Shown piece by piece: positions 24,901-45,206 of a stretch of 64,000 bases of DNA (within the stretch, counting starts at the first letter, position 1; each line of letters opens with the position of its first letter). Where the stretch lies: assembly GCA_036852015.1 (NCBI GenBank), contig JAANDG010000228.1, positions 124,001 to 188,000 on the forward strand, written 5' to 3'. The notes beneath the pieces are model-generated. The model had not been told where the DNA came from. It worked only from the letters and a program-made list of their open reading frames with translations, and did no database searches. The DNA comes from Pelodera strongyloides (lineage: Eukaryota > Nematoda > Chromadorea > Rhabditida > Rhabditidae). The translations under genes and the position numbers were made by a program.

Positions 24901-25846
24901 GCTGACCAAGGAGATCTGATCCAGTTCGGAATCGTCCCCGAATTGGTCGGTCGTTTCCCAGTACTCGTGCCGTTCCACTCGTTCGATCAGCAAGTAAGTA
25001 CAGTATTTTTGCTTTGCGCGGCACAATTGCGCCTAATTATATCGTTTCGTTATGGTACTGTATGTTTTCACGGTTACGGCAATCCCAAGAGACTTCATAT
25101 GTGTAAGTTTTATGTATAAATGAGCAACATGTTGTATCATTATGATTGTATGTAAGTCGTGTCTTTCAGATGTTGGTACGTGTCCTGACGGAGCCACAAA
25201 ATTCATTGATCGCTCAGCTGAAACTTCAGTTCGCCATTGATAATGTGAGTGTTTGTTTGCTCTTCGTGTAATACTAATTGCAAGCACACCCATTCAAATA
25301 CGGGTGTGAGTTACAAAAATACAGGTTTTGGGTTGTATGGTGCATTTATCTTTGAGGGTACGATAAGTGGCAATAAGTAATGTTAACTCTGTAGGTGGAC
25401 CTCTCATTCTCTGAGGATGCTCTTCATGAGGTGGCCCGCATGGCCCTAGAGAGAAAGACTGGTGCCCGCGCACTTCGATCCATCCTGGAGAATGTTCTAT
25501 TGGATGCCAAGTTTATGGTACCGGGCAGTGATATCGAGAACATTCACATCACGGCCGCATGCATACGGGTGAGTGTTTTTAACGTTTGATTTGGGATATC
25601 TAGGTTTAGGTACCAATAAGGATAAGCTGTTAAGTTATCGCAGATCCCCGTTGGTTCGCTAGTATACAAGCACAAGGGGAGATCATTGTGAATGTTAGTT
25701 GATATTCGTTCAATACGAGATGCATTATCGTGGATGGATTTTAATATGAATTTTCTATTTGGTATGGTTCAGTGTTTTCATTTCAGGGCGAGGAGCCTTT
25801 CCACTTTACACGTCGAGCAGTCCAACAGTCGGCATCAATGGCATAA
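18908..25846 (+). CDS. CLPX: Mitochondrial ATP-dependent Clp protease ATPase subunit ClpX (lesion in exon 7)
   Basis: AAA+ unfoldase that feeds substrates to ClpP in the mitochondrial matrix. Fifteen exons: 18908-19009, 20356-20455, 20763-20890, 21155-21346, 21648-21797, 22245-22382, 22790-about 22895, 23082-23169, 23653-23714, 24131-24227, 24475-24557, 24901-24993, 25170-25244, 25395-25568, 25787-25846; about 548 residues. A basic presequence-like N-terminus is followed by a zinc-binding domain (CKDCGRP in exon 2, CESCHK in exon 3), the VVGQxxAKKTLAV helix in exon 4, Walker A GPSGVGKT in exon 6, [15 protein letters not shown] then the Walker B region in exon 7, sensor 1 ([10 protein letters not shown]) in exon 10, and [15 protein letters not shown]. 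Exon 7 is broken as sequenced: GIVFLDEMD is out of frame by one base after A6 at 22855-22860, and no GT donor follows. All other junctions keep phase. Confidence 0.93.
22386..22617. repeat. Tandem duplication of about 118 bp in ClpX intron 6
   Basis: Two copies beginning AGGACTGCATTGTAGTTTG, at 22386 and about 22504, differ at only a few bases, so the event is recent. Confidence 0.85.
23457..23619. mobile_element. Near-perfect palindromic TTAA MITE in a ClpX intron
   Basis: TTAA flanks at 23453-23456 and 23620-23623. Arms of about 70 bp starting AGCGAAATGCCAGCCCC are almost exact inverted copies around a short centre, so RNA or single-stranded DNA would fold into one long hairpin. Confidence 0.9.
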
Positions 25847-27264
25847 GCTAATTATTAGGAAAGTTAGTTGTTAGTCACGTTTGTGTTTTGTAGATTGTGT
25901 GTACTTTGCTAACCCTTAGGCGTTAGTATCATATCAGTACGATAATCGAACAGTAATAAGTAACTCAAAACAAGCAGAAAAACTGATAATATAAGTGTCT
26001 TTATAGCAATACTACTTTGATTGTTCATTGGCCTTTTGATATATTCATGTCAAATCCGAAAAAAAAGTAGTGCAATTATTGCACCTTACGTATTTTTCTG
26101 CATGCGACGTACACATGCTTGTGGATAATATATTTTTTCTAACAGTAGGCGTATTTTCGTCAGAGGCGTAAGTAGGTTGTTTATTCAGGGGTATATTCTG
26201 TAGTTTTCGTTTTCTTTTCTAGAATAGTGCCTGCTTTGTATGTAGACTAACTAGATTATTTACCCTGTGGTGTAAACCCCCCTCCCTTTAGATTTATTAT
26301 TTTCTTTATCTCACAGCTTTTCGATGTACATAGACAACTTGATGAGTGGTAGTATGCATATATGCCTAATAGATTTCATTCTTGCGTACTACCCTTTCAT
26401 CGATAAATTGGGTTTATTTTGTTTCCTTTTATAACTTAGATTTGTTTTCATATTTTCTTGAAGAGTATCGCAACTGTATATTTTTTGGCTCCGTATTGTG
26501 AATAAAGTTCTAAACGTAGTCTGTACCATTCTAATATTTTATTAATTTAATTAGCTATTTTAATTTAATCGTGTCGGTGGCGTGCGGGCGGGGCTTCAAA
26601 TCTTCAATGACCGGGGTTCGACGTCAATTTCAGATGGCTCTACGGAATAGATTGAAACATCTGAGAGTGCGGTCACTGAGAAACCGGACATGGCTGAAAT
26701 TATATGCAAATTATTACAGTAATGCTAGACTAAGCAATGTTCGTGCAAGTTTTATTTGTATGAGGAAGCATAAGTACTTAATGTATACTTTATTCAGCAT
26801 AAAGTACTGTACAATCCTAGTTCTAGAGAAACACAGGCCATGGAGGCACCTCAGGAGGGCGAACGTTGATTCTAGACACATCACCTGTACTGAGGTGATC
26901 CTCCTGAACAGGAACCAATATGAAGTTCCTGAGTCTCTGCAGACATTCTATCGAATCACTGACTAACGGGGCACCCGGATACGATGATACCGGGAATGGC
27001 ACTGAAAGATCAGTTCAGATTCTGAGTATTTGAACGGAACACAACTTGATCATAATCATAGTGCTGCTATGCATCAGGCGCCGGACCCATCTGTTGATTA
27101 TTCCAAATTTCAGTTGTTTCATATACGTTGCATAAAAAGTTGAGTTTAGCATGGACGCATCCTGATAATCCCAAACCCTTGATAAACTTGTTAACCCTTG
27201 TTAATACCTAATGCTCTGTGCTATGAAGCTCTTAGGTTACCAATCGACCAAATGACATATTTTC
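25847..27264. other. ClpX 3' UTR and spacer
   Basis: The ClpX transcript probably ends after AATAAA at 26501-26506, about 655 bp past the stop. A 131-codon basic open frame at 26571-26966 has no recognisable domain and I do not call it a gene. Confidence 0.5.
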
Positions 27265-28279
27265 TTAAATAACAATGTATGACCTACTCTCGCAGGCGAT
27301 TTCGCTGAAAGGCTCCGAGTAGATAGAGCAGTCCAGAAGGTCTTCCTCCCCTTCACTCAGTGACTCGATCTGGGAGGTGAGCACCAGGTCAGCAAAGGTG
27401 ACATTGGTCTGGGAGGGTGGAAGACTGTACACTGACACGTCTTGGTCTGCCCAGCTATCCTCATCTGAAATAGGAAAGTAGGAGCCTCTCTCTTTCGGGA
27501 ACCCTCTCCCTCTCTTGATCTGTAATCCTCTCTCTCTCTCTCTCTTGCAGCCTCTCTCTTACTCTCGCACTCTTACTCTCTCACTCTTACTCTCCCTCTC
27601 TCGCTCCGAAATCTGTGTCGTTAGCATACCATGTACGGTTACATTCGTTTCAGAGGGTGGTTGCGAGTAAATCGAGTATTCCGAAGCAGCCTGCAGCATT
27701 GAACTGGCAGTAAGCAAGTCCTCGTCGTCAAGTTGTTGTTCTAAAACATCGTCAAATATTCGGCGCATCACCTCATATGTCCAATATGTCCAAACCTCAT
27801 ATTTAAAGAAAACAAGTCCCTTGGAACTAGAGCCACTATGATTACACAGCTGAAACTGAAACATCACGCAATCAGACTCAGAAACATAGTTTGGAAAAAA
27901 CTACAGTAACTGCTTGAACGGTACCTTGCTGAAGAAACTCTCTCATCGATACGATAATTTCCGAAGGAGGCATGTTTGAGTACATCGACAGATCGGACAC
28001 ACATGTGTATTCACTATCGGACACTGAAATACGTACAAATGGGGGGGCCGAAAACTGCGTCCGGAGCTTTACACCTACAGTGCTTCTTCACTCCTCATTT
28101 TCACCTACAGTACTTTTCTAACCTTTTCGTCATCATGGTAATGTGGTCGTAAGTCGTAAGTCTAGCTGTCTACACAACGGGATATTTAAATCAATAGTAA
28201 TAAGATTTACTGTAGAATATAGCAACCTGGAAGGAAACTCACGACTCTCGCTGGTATTTTCTATGTGAACAGGATCCAT
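27265..28279 (-). CDS. Unrecognised acidic protein with repeated Tyr-Ser-Pro motifs (148 aa)
   Basis: Four coding exons (28243-28279, 27925-28023, 27630-27740, 27265-27464) join with phase 1 at every junction and give 148 residues. The start ATG sits in a good context (ATAGCCATGG). The protein is acidic, without signal peptide or membrane segment. A motif recurs once or twice per exon: DLSMYSNMPPSEIIVSM, EYSIYSQPPSETNVTVH, DVSVYSLPPSQTNVTFA, and a shorter DCSIYSEPFSE. Three of the four have Tyr-x-x-Pro spacing, the core of Crk-type SH2 ligands, and all are rich in Ser next to acidic residues. The all phase-1 repeat exons suggest growth by exon duplication. It starts 262 bp from, and divergent to, the membrane microprotein at 28541. 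The function is unknown; an adaptor or phospho-scaffold role is only inference. Confidence 0.6.
27480..27610. repeat. CTCTCT-rich low-complexity tract
   Basis: (CT)n with interruptions, in the last intron of the minus-strand Tyr-motif gene. Confidence 0.8.
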
Positions 28280-28540
28280 GGCTATCACTAAGCCGACACT
28301 GCTGAGAGAACTGCGAACTGAGCTCTTCTCGCAGATCCAAGTGTTTATACTTACCCTAATTATTCTAATTTCACAAGTTATAGGTAAACCTACGAACACC
28401 GACAACCCCAACAAAAATAAAATTAGCATAGACAAAAAGAACTAGATTCCGACATTATCGTATGCAAATGAGATAGCACCTCCACTCATTCACTTTTCTA
28501 CGCTTTCCACAAAGCTTCAATTTGTTGACAACCGTCTACA
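28280..28540. promoter_or_regulatory. Candidate bidirectional promoter / 5' UTR interval
   Basis: A 261-bp interval between two divergent start codons. Position is the only evidence; no TATA box or binding motif was identified with confidence. Confidence 0.3.
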
Positions 28541-29421
28541 ATGGTCTACACTTACCAGGTCAGTCTTTTACCACTAGGATTATTCTAAGACCCTCTCTAT
28601 CTCCCTCTCTATCAGACTCTACCTCCTCTACGTCCCTCCAACTCCCTCCCTATCACGATCTCCCTCCCTATCAGAGAGTGAGAGATCTCCCTCTGAGATA
28701 CATATATCAGCGAGATCTCCCTCTCAGACATATACATCTATAAATGGTTAAATTACTTATTCTATTCACAACATCAAGGAATCAGTCAGTCAGATAGGAA
28801 CTACAAACCCTCTATCACACGCTCCCCTATCACCCCTCTTTCAGTCCATTGACTTTCAATACTAATAAAATTTGAGGAGAAGACTAGCTTCCAAGCTCAC
28901 ACTCTCCCCTATCCCCCCTTTTCAGTCTGTTGGCTGGCAGGATATCCTCACTCCCTTCGTCTCGTGGATATGGTTCCTCTTCACCGTGTGGTTGATCTGC
29001 ATCATCATCATCCAGAACTGCCTCATCGATCATAAGACTATGCAGCCGAAACAGGTGCGAGAAGGCGTTTACGGTTTCATTCACATCCTTACGCTTATGA
29101 ATACTTAGGTTAATTCCCTGACGCTTACTAAACTCATTCCTTGTTCGCAGTACAATCACAATCACCATCGATTGTCCGTTTCCAATACAAGAAATCATAA
29201 ACTGGAAAACTTGAGCTTATATCTACAAAGCGTCAAGAAAAACCTTTCGCACAGTCGCCGCACAAAACGTTATACGCAAACCCACTGAAATACGAGTCGG
29301 CGAACTTACGGCGCCCGTGCCGCGGTCATTTTTTCAGAGAAACCTCGCCTACTAATCCTCTTTCTTTCAGCCACCATTCGGATACCACTGTCGCCGCCGA
29401 CGCCCGCTTCCCACTAAATGA
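28541..29421 (+). CDS. Putative 65-aa single-pass membrane microprotein
   Basis: Three exons (28541-28558, 28926-29054, 29371-29421) join in phase 0 with good donors (CAG/GTCAGT, CAG/GTGCGA) and pyrimidine-rich acceptors. Exon 1 encodes only MVYTYQ. Exon 2 contains one hydrophobic helix, FVSWIWFLFTVWLICIIII, flanked by SVGWQDILTP and QNCLIDHKTMQPKQ. Exon 3 adds a basic tail GYHCRRRRPLPTK. An AATAAA polyadenylation signal begins 5 bp after the stop. The basic C-terminus and short N-terminus would predict an N-outside/C-cytosolic orientation. No homologue recognised. It diverges from the Tyr-motif gene, probably sharing a bidirectional promoter at 28280-28540. Transcript evidence is needed for certainty. 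Confidence 0.5.
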
Positions 29422-29910
29422 GAAATAAACCTGCCACGTTAACTTCCGCAATTAATAAATATTTATTTACCAAATGGAGAGATAAAAATACCAAAATACG
29501 TATAGCATAAATTATGTTTAAAAGCCTGAAAACAATAACAAAACAACTATGAGTGCAAGGAACAACAAGATTAAAATATTAATGTACATTGGGCATCTTG
29601 TACTGTACAGATACAGATACCTGTTTAATTGTTTAATTAAAAAAAACTTTAAACAGTAAGTCTGAACATTGTAAGTTGACGTAAATTTTAAACAATGGAG
29701 GAATCAACATGACTACCCACAAGACTAGGAACTATGTACTGTACTATATGTTTACAAAACGCCTACTTCCTACTCCTAAGCCAGTGAAAAAAAAACATTA
29801 AAGAATGCCAAAATACTATCACAATCTAAAACACACCTCTAAGGTAGTACTGTACAAATGTTCGCGAAAACTATAAACCATAAAGTACCGTACCCTCATG
29901 ACAAAGTCCT

Positions 29911-32900
29911 TTAGTGTTGTGTCCATTGGATACTTTTCAGGTCAATTCCTTCCTGGACCATTTCCCATAGTGGAGATAACTCGCGGAGTCGCTCCGTCTC
30001 TCGCACGCACAAATTGATGGTGTGTTGTACCTGAACATCTCACATTTAAATCCTTATATACATAATATAATGTAACATAATAACACCATATAAGAAGCTA
30101 AGCTAGACTAACAATAAGCTAGTTTTAGCACGGGAGTGATCACTTTCTTGATAATAGAGCGTGACGGTAAAAATATGATACATTCATGGGGGTGATGGTC
30201 TATGAATACAAATGAAAGACATTACAACTACTAGAATATAATTCTAGTAAAGAACCAGGTCGTTTGTCCAATAGTCGATATTTTGATCTTACGTAGCGTT
30301 GCCAAAGCAAGTATGCAATTATCTTAGTGCCCAAACCCCAAACTAACATATAATGCCCAGAAAAAGTCGACACTGTATTTCAAAACCACGTGTAACCAAG
30401 AAACCAAGAAAACCAAGAAACAAATACATACGTCCTGTTCCGTTGTGAACCGTCCGATTCCAAATCTGATGCTCGAATGTGCCAGGTCCTCCTCACTTCC
30501 AATAGCTCTGAGCACATAGGATGGCTCGAGGGAGGCCGAAGTACACGCCGAACCAGAGGAGAGCGCAATCGTCTTGAGCGCCATTAGAAGGGATTCACCT
30601 GGACAAAAGGGGGATTAATGAACTGAGCTGAGCGACAATATGACGCGGAAATTGGACACCCAAAAACAGCACCAGAGAGGGAGGAATGCAAGGCTCTAGC
30701 AGGGGTACAGCAGACCTCGATTGCAACTTCCAAATTATATATTGACCGAAACATGTGTTTTATTAAAAAGTCTATCACTAGCCACCTCCAACCACCTCCA
30801 TTTACTCACGGAATTTATACCCTGGGCTCTAGCACGCAGACCTCGAGCAACTTATTATGTGAAACTAGATGTCTATTCTGGCTGCACTAGTATACAGTTC
30901 ACTAGTTCACATGCGTCCATCTTTCCCGTCCTTTTGCACAATACAAGAATCAGTAATTCACCTTGCAACTGCTCCGCTTGTTAGTTAGTATATGCCTTTT
31001 GTGTAAAAGAAAACTAACCTTCAACGTAAGCGAAACTAAGGTTCAAACATCCGGGATAACTCTGTTCTGCGTCTCCATTTCTGATTATATGCGGCAACTT
31101 CTTCTGCACGCCCTCAACCAGCATATCGGAAAGGCGTTTCACATGTGCGTGGTCAAATTCTGAAAACACACGGATTTCATTTGTATAAGCATAAGTGAAA
31201 AAAATCCTCCCACGGTCAGCTACATATTCGCATCACTACAAAGAAAGAATGATGCGGAGGCATAAGACATAGTAGACATACCGTACGAACTTATCCTGCT
31301 AAAGTTCCAGTTCCCAATCACTTAATCCTTTAGCCATTAGGCTGTGACATGGATCCACGCACTGCCCCCCCCCCCCCCCCCCCCCCGAACGCTCCCCAAT
31401 CCTAATCCATCTCTCCCCACGTGAAAGGACCAAAGGTTACACAAAATCAATAACCTAACAAAACCTACCCATCTCCTCCTTAGCTATCCTGCAAGCCTCC
31501 CCAATGCCCACACAGAGTGGGGATGCGAGTGTGCCCGACCTTAATCCCCTCTCCTGTCCTCCACCAGACATCTGTGCCTCCAGACGGACACGAGGACGAC
31601 GACGCACATACAGTGCACCAACACCTGCAAATTAATGTTAATTAATAATGTATTGCTCATCGGCACACCACAAACTACAAGTCGCACAACTGGCAAGTAA
31701 TGACAAGTCCCGAAATGGCCTATGCCCTAAGCCTAAGCACAACGGCAAAAATGAACAACTTAAATAAATATTACGAGGCGCCGAGCTAAAGGAATTAACC
31801 AATTTTTTGGCCTCACTCAAGTGAACGCCATAGGAAGATCGCTCTTATAGAACTAGGATAAACCTTACCTTTAGGTCCGTATAGCTTATGTCCCGAAATG
31901 CTCATCAAATCAATTTTTAGTGCATTCACATCTATCGGCACTTTTCCTGTTGCCTGTGCAGCGTCCGTGTGAAAGTGAATTTTCTTTGACCGGCATAGCT
32001 CGCCTAGAAATAGAGGATCGTTGCTTCATCTAGCAAGCTGCCGCTTCTCTTTAATTGCTTCATTTGATTGTTTTACTTATCGCTGTACGCACTAATTCAA
32101 TTGCTTGAATTCATAAAGAAAATATGTAGTTGTAACAGACGTGAGGTTATCTATCTTTTATCTAAGAACTCAAGATTCTACAAATAACACAATTCTACGA
32201 ACTTCGAAACACATACCTATCTCTTTAATCGGCTGCAAGACTCCAATTTCATTGTTGACAAACATACAGGAAACTAAGCAGGTTTCTGGAGTGATGGCGT
32301 GTTCGAGGACCTAATATATCCAGGGACAGTCAACAATACAAACACACACACACCATACACACTCCCACACATTCGTAAATGGTTGTTGATAGACGATAAG
32401 GACATAAGGAGTACACCGATTAGATCCAAGGCACAACAAACAAAGTATATTCTTACGAACTTACGACACCCAAGTCAAGTCAGACTAGCAAACAAACCTC
32501 CAAGTCCACAATTCCATTTGCTTGAACTGGCAAATAAGTCACTTTGAATCCCTCTAGCTCAAGACTGCGGCACGAGTCCAGCACACACTTATGCTCCTGA
32601 ACAATGACCTTGAAATAGATTGGGGCAAACAATAGGCTAAGCAGTAGGGCCAAAGTCTATAAAAACATACTGAAACATTTAACACTTCATCTCTTCTTTA
32701 CACCACATATTCTCACGGCTCCGGCTAACGCTCATTTATCAGTATTCGTCCTGTAGGCACGGGAGGACGGGCCGACGCGTCGAGCAATGATAATAGCAGT
32801 GATAACTCGTATGGAGAGAAAATCATATGCTAACGAGGGTTCTTCGTTGTATTGTAGTTCCTATCTGGTGAATACGATAACAGGTAAGTTACAACTCGGG

Positions 32901-33936
32901 AAAATAATAAATTGAACATGAAACATTGAGAGTGAGAGATCGAACCGAGATCTGATTTGACAAACAGTGCAAAACATTACTCAAAAACTACAAAAAGAAT
33001 ATTAAGGGATAACCCTACTTCTATTCCTAACAGTTAGCGTACTGCCGAAAAAAACGCACCGTTTGAAGAGTTATCACGTGATTCTTTCCAGTTTGTCGTT
33101 GAAACTTGGCCACTCCTTTGATTGCAATATTGTTCGACTCTGTAGCTCCACTGGTGAAGACAACCTATAAATGCATCCACTTGCAATTTACAATTAGGAA
33201 AGTTCATCAGTTCATTGCCTCTTTACAGAACATACACCAAGGGTTAAGAAACTTAAACGAACCTTCACTCCCACACATCTAAACACCACGAAAATAATTT
33301 TCTTCTTTCACTTTCTAACATTTTCTTTGTTATGCAGCATCGATTTCACGCAACAAAAAGCAAATACTTGACACTCTTTTAAGGTCGTGATTAAGTATAT
33401 AACCTTCACTTACGCTCGAGATTGATAACCTGCTGCTCACTCATAAACAAAAAGAAAACATCCTAATCCTACCTCTTTTGGATCGGCATTTATAAGCGAT
33501 GCGATGTGCTCTCTCGCCTTTTCCACCGCTGCCTCAGCCTTCCATCCATATGCATGCGTCCTACTGTGGGGATTGCCAAATTCACCAATCATGTAGGGAA
33601 GCATAGCATCCACAACACGAGGGTCCTGCAAGTACGCGTATTTACACTGTAACCTGAACGGATCATATTTTACACCAAATGCCATGGCCATACAGCTCGT
33701 AATCATCATCAACCCATTAATACAACGCGTGAAGACATCAACAAGCACAAACATTCATCTAGCAGGAGCCATTTAGAATCTCACAACGACTTACATCGGT
33801 ATCTTGATAATAATTAACATACCATCTGAGTGGTGGCTTGTACATCCAAATAAGCGGGAGCCGTCGGGGCGAAATTATGTGGCACTGCCAGTGTACGCCG
33901 GAAGACCAGCACCACTTCTTTTGCCTTGCGAAGCAT
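29911..33936 (-). CDS. NFS1: Cysteine desulfurase NFS1 (mitochondrial)
   Basis: PLP enzyme that converts cysteine to alanine and hands persulfide sulfur to the Fe-S scaffold ISCU in mitochondria. Ten phase-consistent exons: 33823-33936, 33473-33625, 33060-33164, 32498-32596, 32217-32310, 31869-32003, 31469-31624, 31019-31159, 30432-30598, 29911-30030, giving 427 residues (human about 457). A basic presequence [19 protein letters not shown] leads into [10 protein letters not shown]. The catalytic features are intact: [20 protein letters not shown], the PLP lysine in [12 protein letters not shown], the [16 protein letters not shown] segment, and the mobile-loop cysteine in [10 protein letters not shown]. 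The C-terminus [20 protein letters not shown] matches eukaryotic NFS1. There is no sign of damage. Confidence 0.96.
31365..31386. repeat. (C)22 homopolymer in an NFS1 intron
   Basis: 22 consecutive C; its G-rich complement is on the transcribed-sense strand of NFS1. The length is likely unreliable in sequencing. Confidence 0.9.
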
Positions 33937-34073
33937 CTCTAAACGATACTTCAATTATAACTTTCTTTTTTATAAAAACAAAATTCAAGATAATGAGAAA
34001 CTGCCACAACAACACATTACACGACAGTAAACCCCGGTAAAAATGTAGAATATTACCCACCGCCGCGGGAACC

Positions 34074-34113
34074 GGGAAAATACTACCCCACAACAAAGGG
34101 GTAGTATTTTCCC
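34074..34113. repeat. Perfect 16-bp inverted repeat upstream of NFS1
   Basis: GGGAAAATACTACCCC, an 8-base loop ACAACAAA, then the exact reverse complement. It is about 140-180 bp upstream of the NFS1 start codon, with a third partial copy AAATACTACCC at 34131-34141. Confidence 0.85.
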
Positions 34114-34893
34114 AAGAAAAAATTGAGCACAAATACTACCCGAAAAATGTTCCAAGTGCACTATAAAACCGCAATAACAAACAAAAAAATATACTCAAAT
34201 AATGTTCACAACGGAAAATTATACCGCTTATCACACCTGACAAATTATTCATAAAAGTTTATTGAACAAGGTCAGAAATACACATAAAACGAGTAATTGT
34301 AGTGTCTTTTTTTACAAACGGAAAGGGATAAACAATCCTCAACCAACAGAAAGTAAGGTGAGCGATATTTGTTGGAAGAGACAAAAATAATAAAAATAAA
34401 GTGATCGACTGCACTGACTGCAGAAAAGCGCGAAAGAAGCTTCCAAAACTTACGCAACAATAAAACACAGACTACAAACTACATATCAAAAGAAACAAAA
34501 CTACGAAACGAAGATGTAAACACATTTCGTAACCGGGCGTTTATGTGAATAAATAGATATATGGATCTGTAAATAACCTGTTGCGGCTCAGCATTAGCAA
34601 CTGATAGGAATGAGAGGGACAATTTTGCCTAATAGGAAGAATGCGATCCACAATACAATCAAAACTAAACTAAAGGAGGTACAAAAGTATATAAAAACCA
34701 AAAACGACTATTTTAACAACAACAAGTGAATACAAAGCTTTACCGAAATCATCTCCACATGCCAAAGCGAAGCCTAATAGCACGTACGGAGCAATACAAT
34801 CCAAATAAACACATTATATCAAAGTTACTGCCGTTACTGGAAAAGAATAAAGACAAACGGTGCAAATTCAGGCACATCTATGGGGACCTAGGT

Positions 34894-35009
34894 AGTGGTA
34901 TTATACGTGGTTCCTGAAACACACAGGACAGCAGCACAAAAAAAAGACACCCAATACAATGGGAGTGCAGTTGTCCAATATACGTTCAAAAACCACTTGT
35001 TATACCACT
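34894..35009. mobile_element. TTAA-type MITE
   Basis: Right end CACTTGTTATACCACT followed by TTAA (35010-35013). The left end AGTGGTATTATACGTGG is its inverted copy, and GTTCCTGAAACA mirrors TTCAAAAACC. Confidence 0.7.
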
Positions 35010-35609
35010 TTAAAGAGTAACCTACTTTCAGCCGTTCTTTTCCGGAGTTGAAAGAACTTCCAGCAAACAAATGCTCAGGCAAAGTCCAAATTAAAGATCT
35101 CTGCCTTGCGCACTTCAATTTTCAATTTTGCTTCAAGGCTCGCTGTGGCAAGTAAACCATTTCTTACAAAATACAAAGTTCACGACTAAAACTGGTAAAA
35201 CTTCAAGTTGCCAAGGAAAAACGTTAACGCAAGGCCGAGATCGTCAAAGGGACATTTCACTCCCACTATTTATTTGCAGCCATGTAAAATATCCAAACAA
35301 ACAGGAATTAAAGGCCCCATTAAAAACAGACACGACGGTATAGTTTTGGCAACAAACACAAAAATACGAAGAAGCTTGTCCAAGTGTGTAAAAAAAGAGA
35401 ATTGGTTCTGAATCCGATTTCGGCTCTGAGCGTGGAACGGACAACGTTATCAATACCTGGAACAATGTTAACCATGTTCAAATAGTGTTTTACTATGCGT
35501 CTGTTTTCTTAACTACACTCTCTCCACTCTCCAACAAACTAAGCCCGCGATAATGAGCTGGAGCCAATTGATATCTAATTGCGAACAAAATAAACCACGC
35601 ACTTACTTA

Positions 35610-43694
<8,085 letters not shown>

Positions 43695-45016
43695 CTGGAA
43701 ACAAGACAAATTGGAAAAAGTGCAAGTATAATTGAGTAGTAAACCAGCGAAAAACACATGAAAAAGACAATTCTCACATTAAAAACAGGGGAATGATGCA
43801 GTTACGCAAATTTACGTTGTCGCGACAGGAAGCTCAGTAATTTCAGTGTTTCACGGTTCTTTTCTTGCACAAACTATGAATAAAATGTCTCAATCAATAG
43901 CAAGGTGTAACTATCGTTGGGGGCGTTCTATTTTTTTTTGGGGTGTGGCCGACCGGGCTGAAACTCACCGGAAGAGGTAGGCAATGCCCAATCGACCGGA
44001 TTGAAACCTTACTCGAGACAACTTACAAAGACATAATGTTCAAACCATTGAAACTGAGATCAGAAGACAAACAAAAATAAAAAAAAATGGAAAAAATTTT
44101 TGTCACGGGCCTACGCGTGCCACATATGTGCAACCTGCGCGCAAAACCGCGCAACTGTTGCAATTTTGGTTTATGTCGTAGTTGATGGCGCGAAATTTAT
44201 TTTTCGATAGGAAAACTACGGAATTGTACGAAATGACGAATACATTGCAAAAATTGACGAGTTCCGAGGTGTTCCGAAATTTTTTTGAACTACCTTCAGG
44301 TTCAAGGTTCAAGCGACTAATAAAAATCGAATAAAAAAGTTGATTTTGAAGTGACTGCCTTCTGCTGCTGCGGAAAATGGCTCACCGTTATAGGCCTCGT
44401 CATTGAATCAAAAGTGAGCACTGTTGCAGAAAATAATTGTCCATCGGTGACGGTGGTAAAAGTTTCTTGTAATGCAAATGGGCACTAACACACAAAGCAA
44501 GTTGTTGGTCGGCTTGACCCTGTTAAACTGTTAGGATACCCATTTGTTGAGAGACACATCTGTGATAAATAGCAAAACCATGTAGATCTCTGCTGCAACT
44601 ATTCTTCAATCAATAAAACAGAAGACCTTTAATAGTGTTTTGTTGTATTGTACCAATCTTAAATGTTTCAATGAAATTCAACAGGCTTAGTGCTCACTTT
44701 AATATCGTGTGGTAAGACAATATGCACGTAAAGTTTATCATTCGAATACGATATAACATTCGGGTACGTATATAACAAGAGAGAGATGGAGAGATTCGGG
44801 CTCGGTCCTGCAACATTTCGTTCGATCGTTCGATCCTGCTTGGCATTGCGACAGTAGCACTTTGGCGCATGAAGATATCGGAGAGAAATAGCAAATAGGC
44901 CCCCTTTGGGGATGAAATTTTTTAGCGGTTCCAAGACGATGCTGAAAAGTAAATAATCTTATAAATAATTAAAAAATCAGGTTCTCTATTTCCTAGCCTG
45001 GGTGGCAAACAGAGGT

Positions 45017-45020
<4 letters not shown>

Positions 45021-45115
<95 letters not shown>

Positions 45116-45141
45116 ACGCACACACACACACACACACACAC
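45021..45141. repeat. (CA)n microsatellite
   Basis: About 120 bp of CA with three single-base interruptions. Confidence 0.95.
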
Positions 45142-45206
45142 CACAGCCAACAGCATATCACACGTTTAGCCATATCACAAGTATTCCTTTTGAGTAAAAC
45201 TTACAA

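Larger units (their letters stand above)
33937..35609. other. NFS1 upstream region / CK2 alpha 3' flank
   Basis: No coding exon found. Contains a perfect 16-bp-stem hairpin at 34074-34113 and a MITE at 34894-35009. A minus-strand AATAAA (TTTATT near 35266-35275 on +) could serve the CK2 alpha transcript. Confidence 0.45.

Noticed and set aside
26571..26966. 131-codon basic open frame
   Set aside because: No domain, no good start context, no splice context, located in the ClpX 3' flank; likely chance.
28355..28429. Minus-strand signal-peptide-like start MLILFLLGLSVFVGLPITC as exon 1 of the Tyr-motif gene
   Set aside because: It ends in phase 0, and no acceptor joins it in frame to the phase-1 exons downstream; the ATG at 28279 gives a fully consistent model.
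28884..29198. Minus-strand 104-codon frame opposite the microprotein
   Set aside because: It is the complement of the plus-strand membrane exon, without supporting splice sites.
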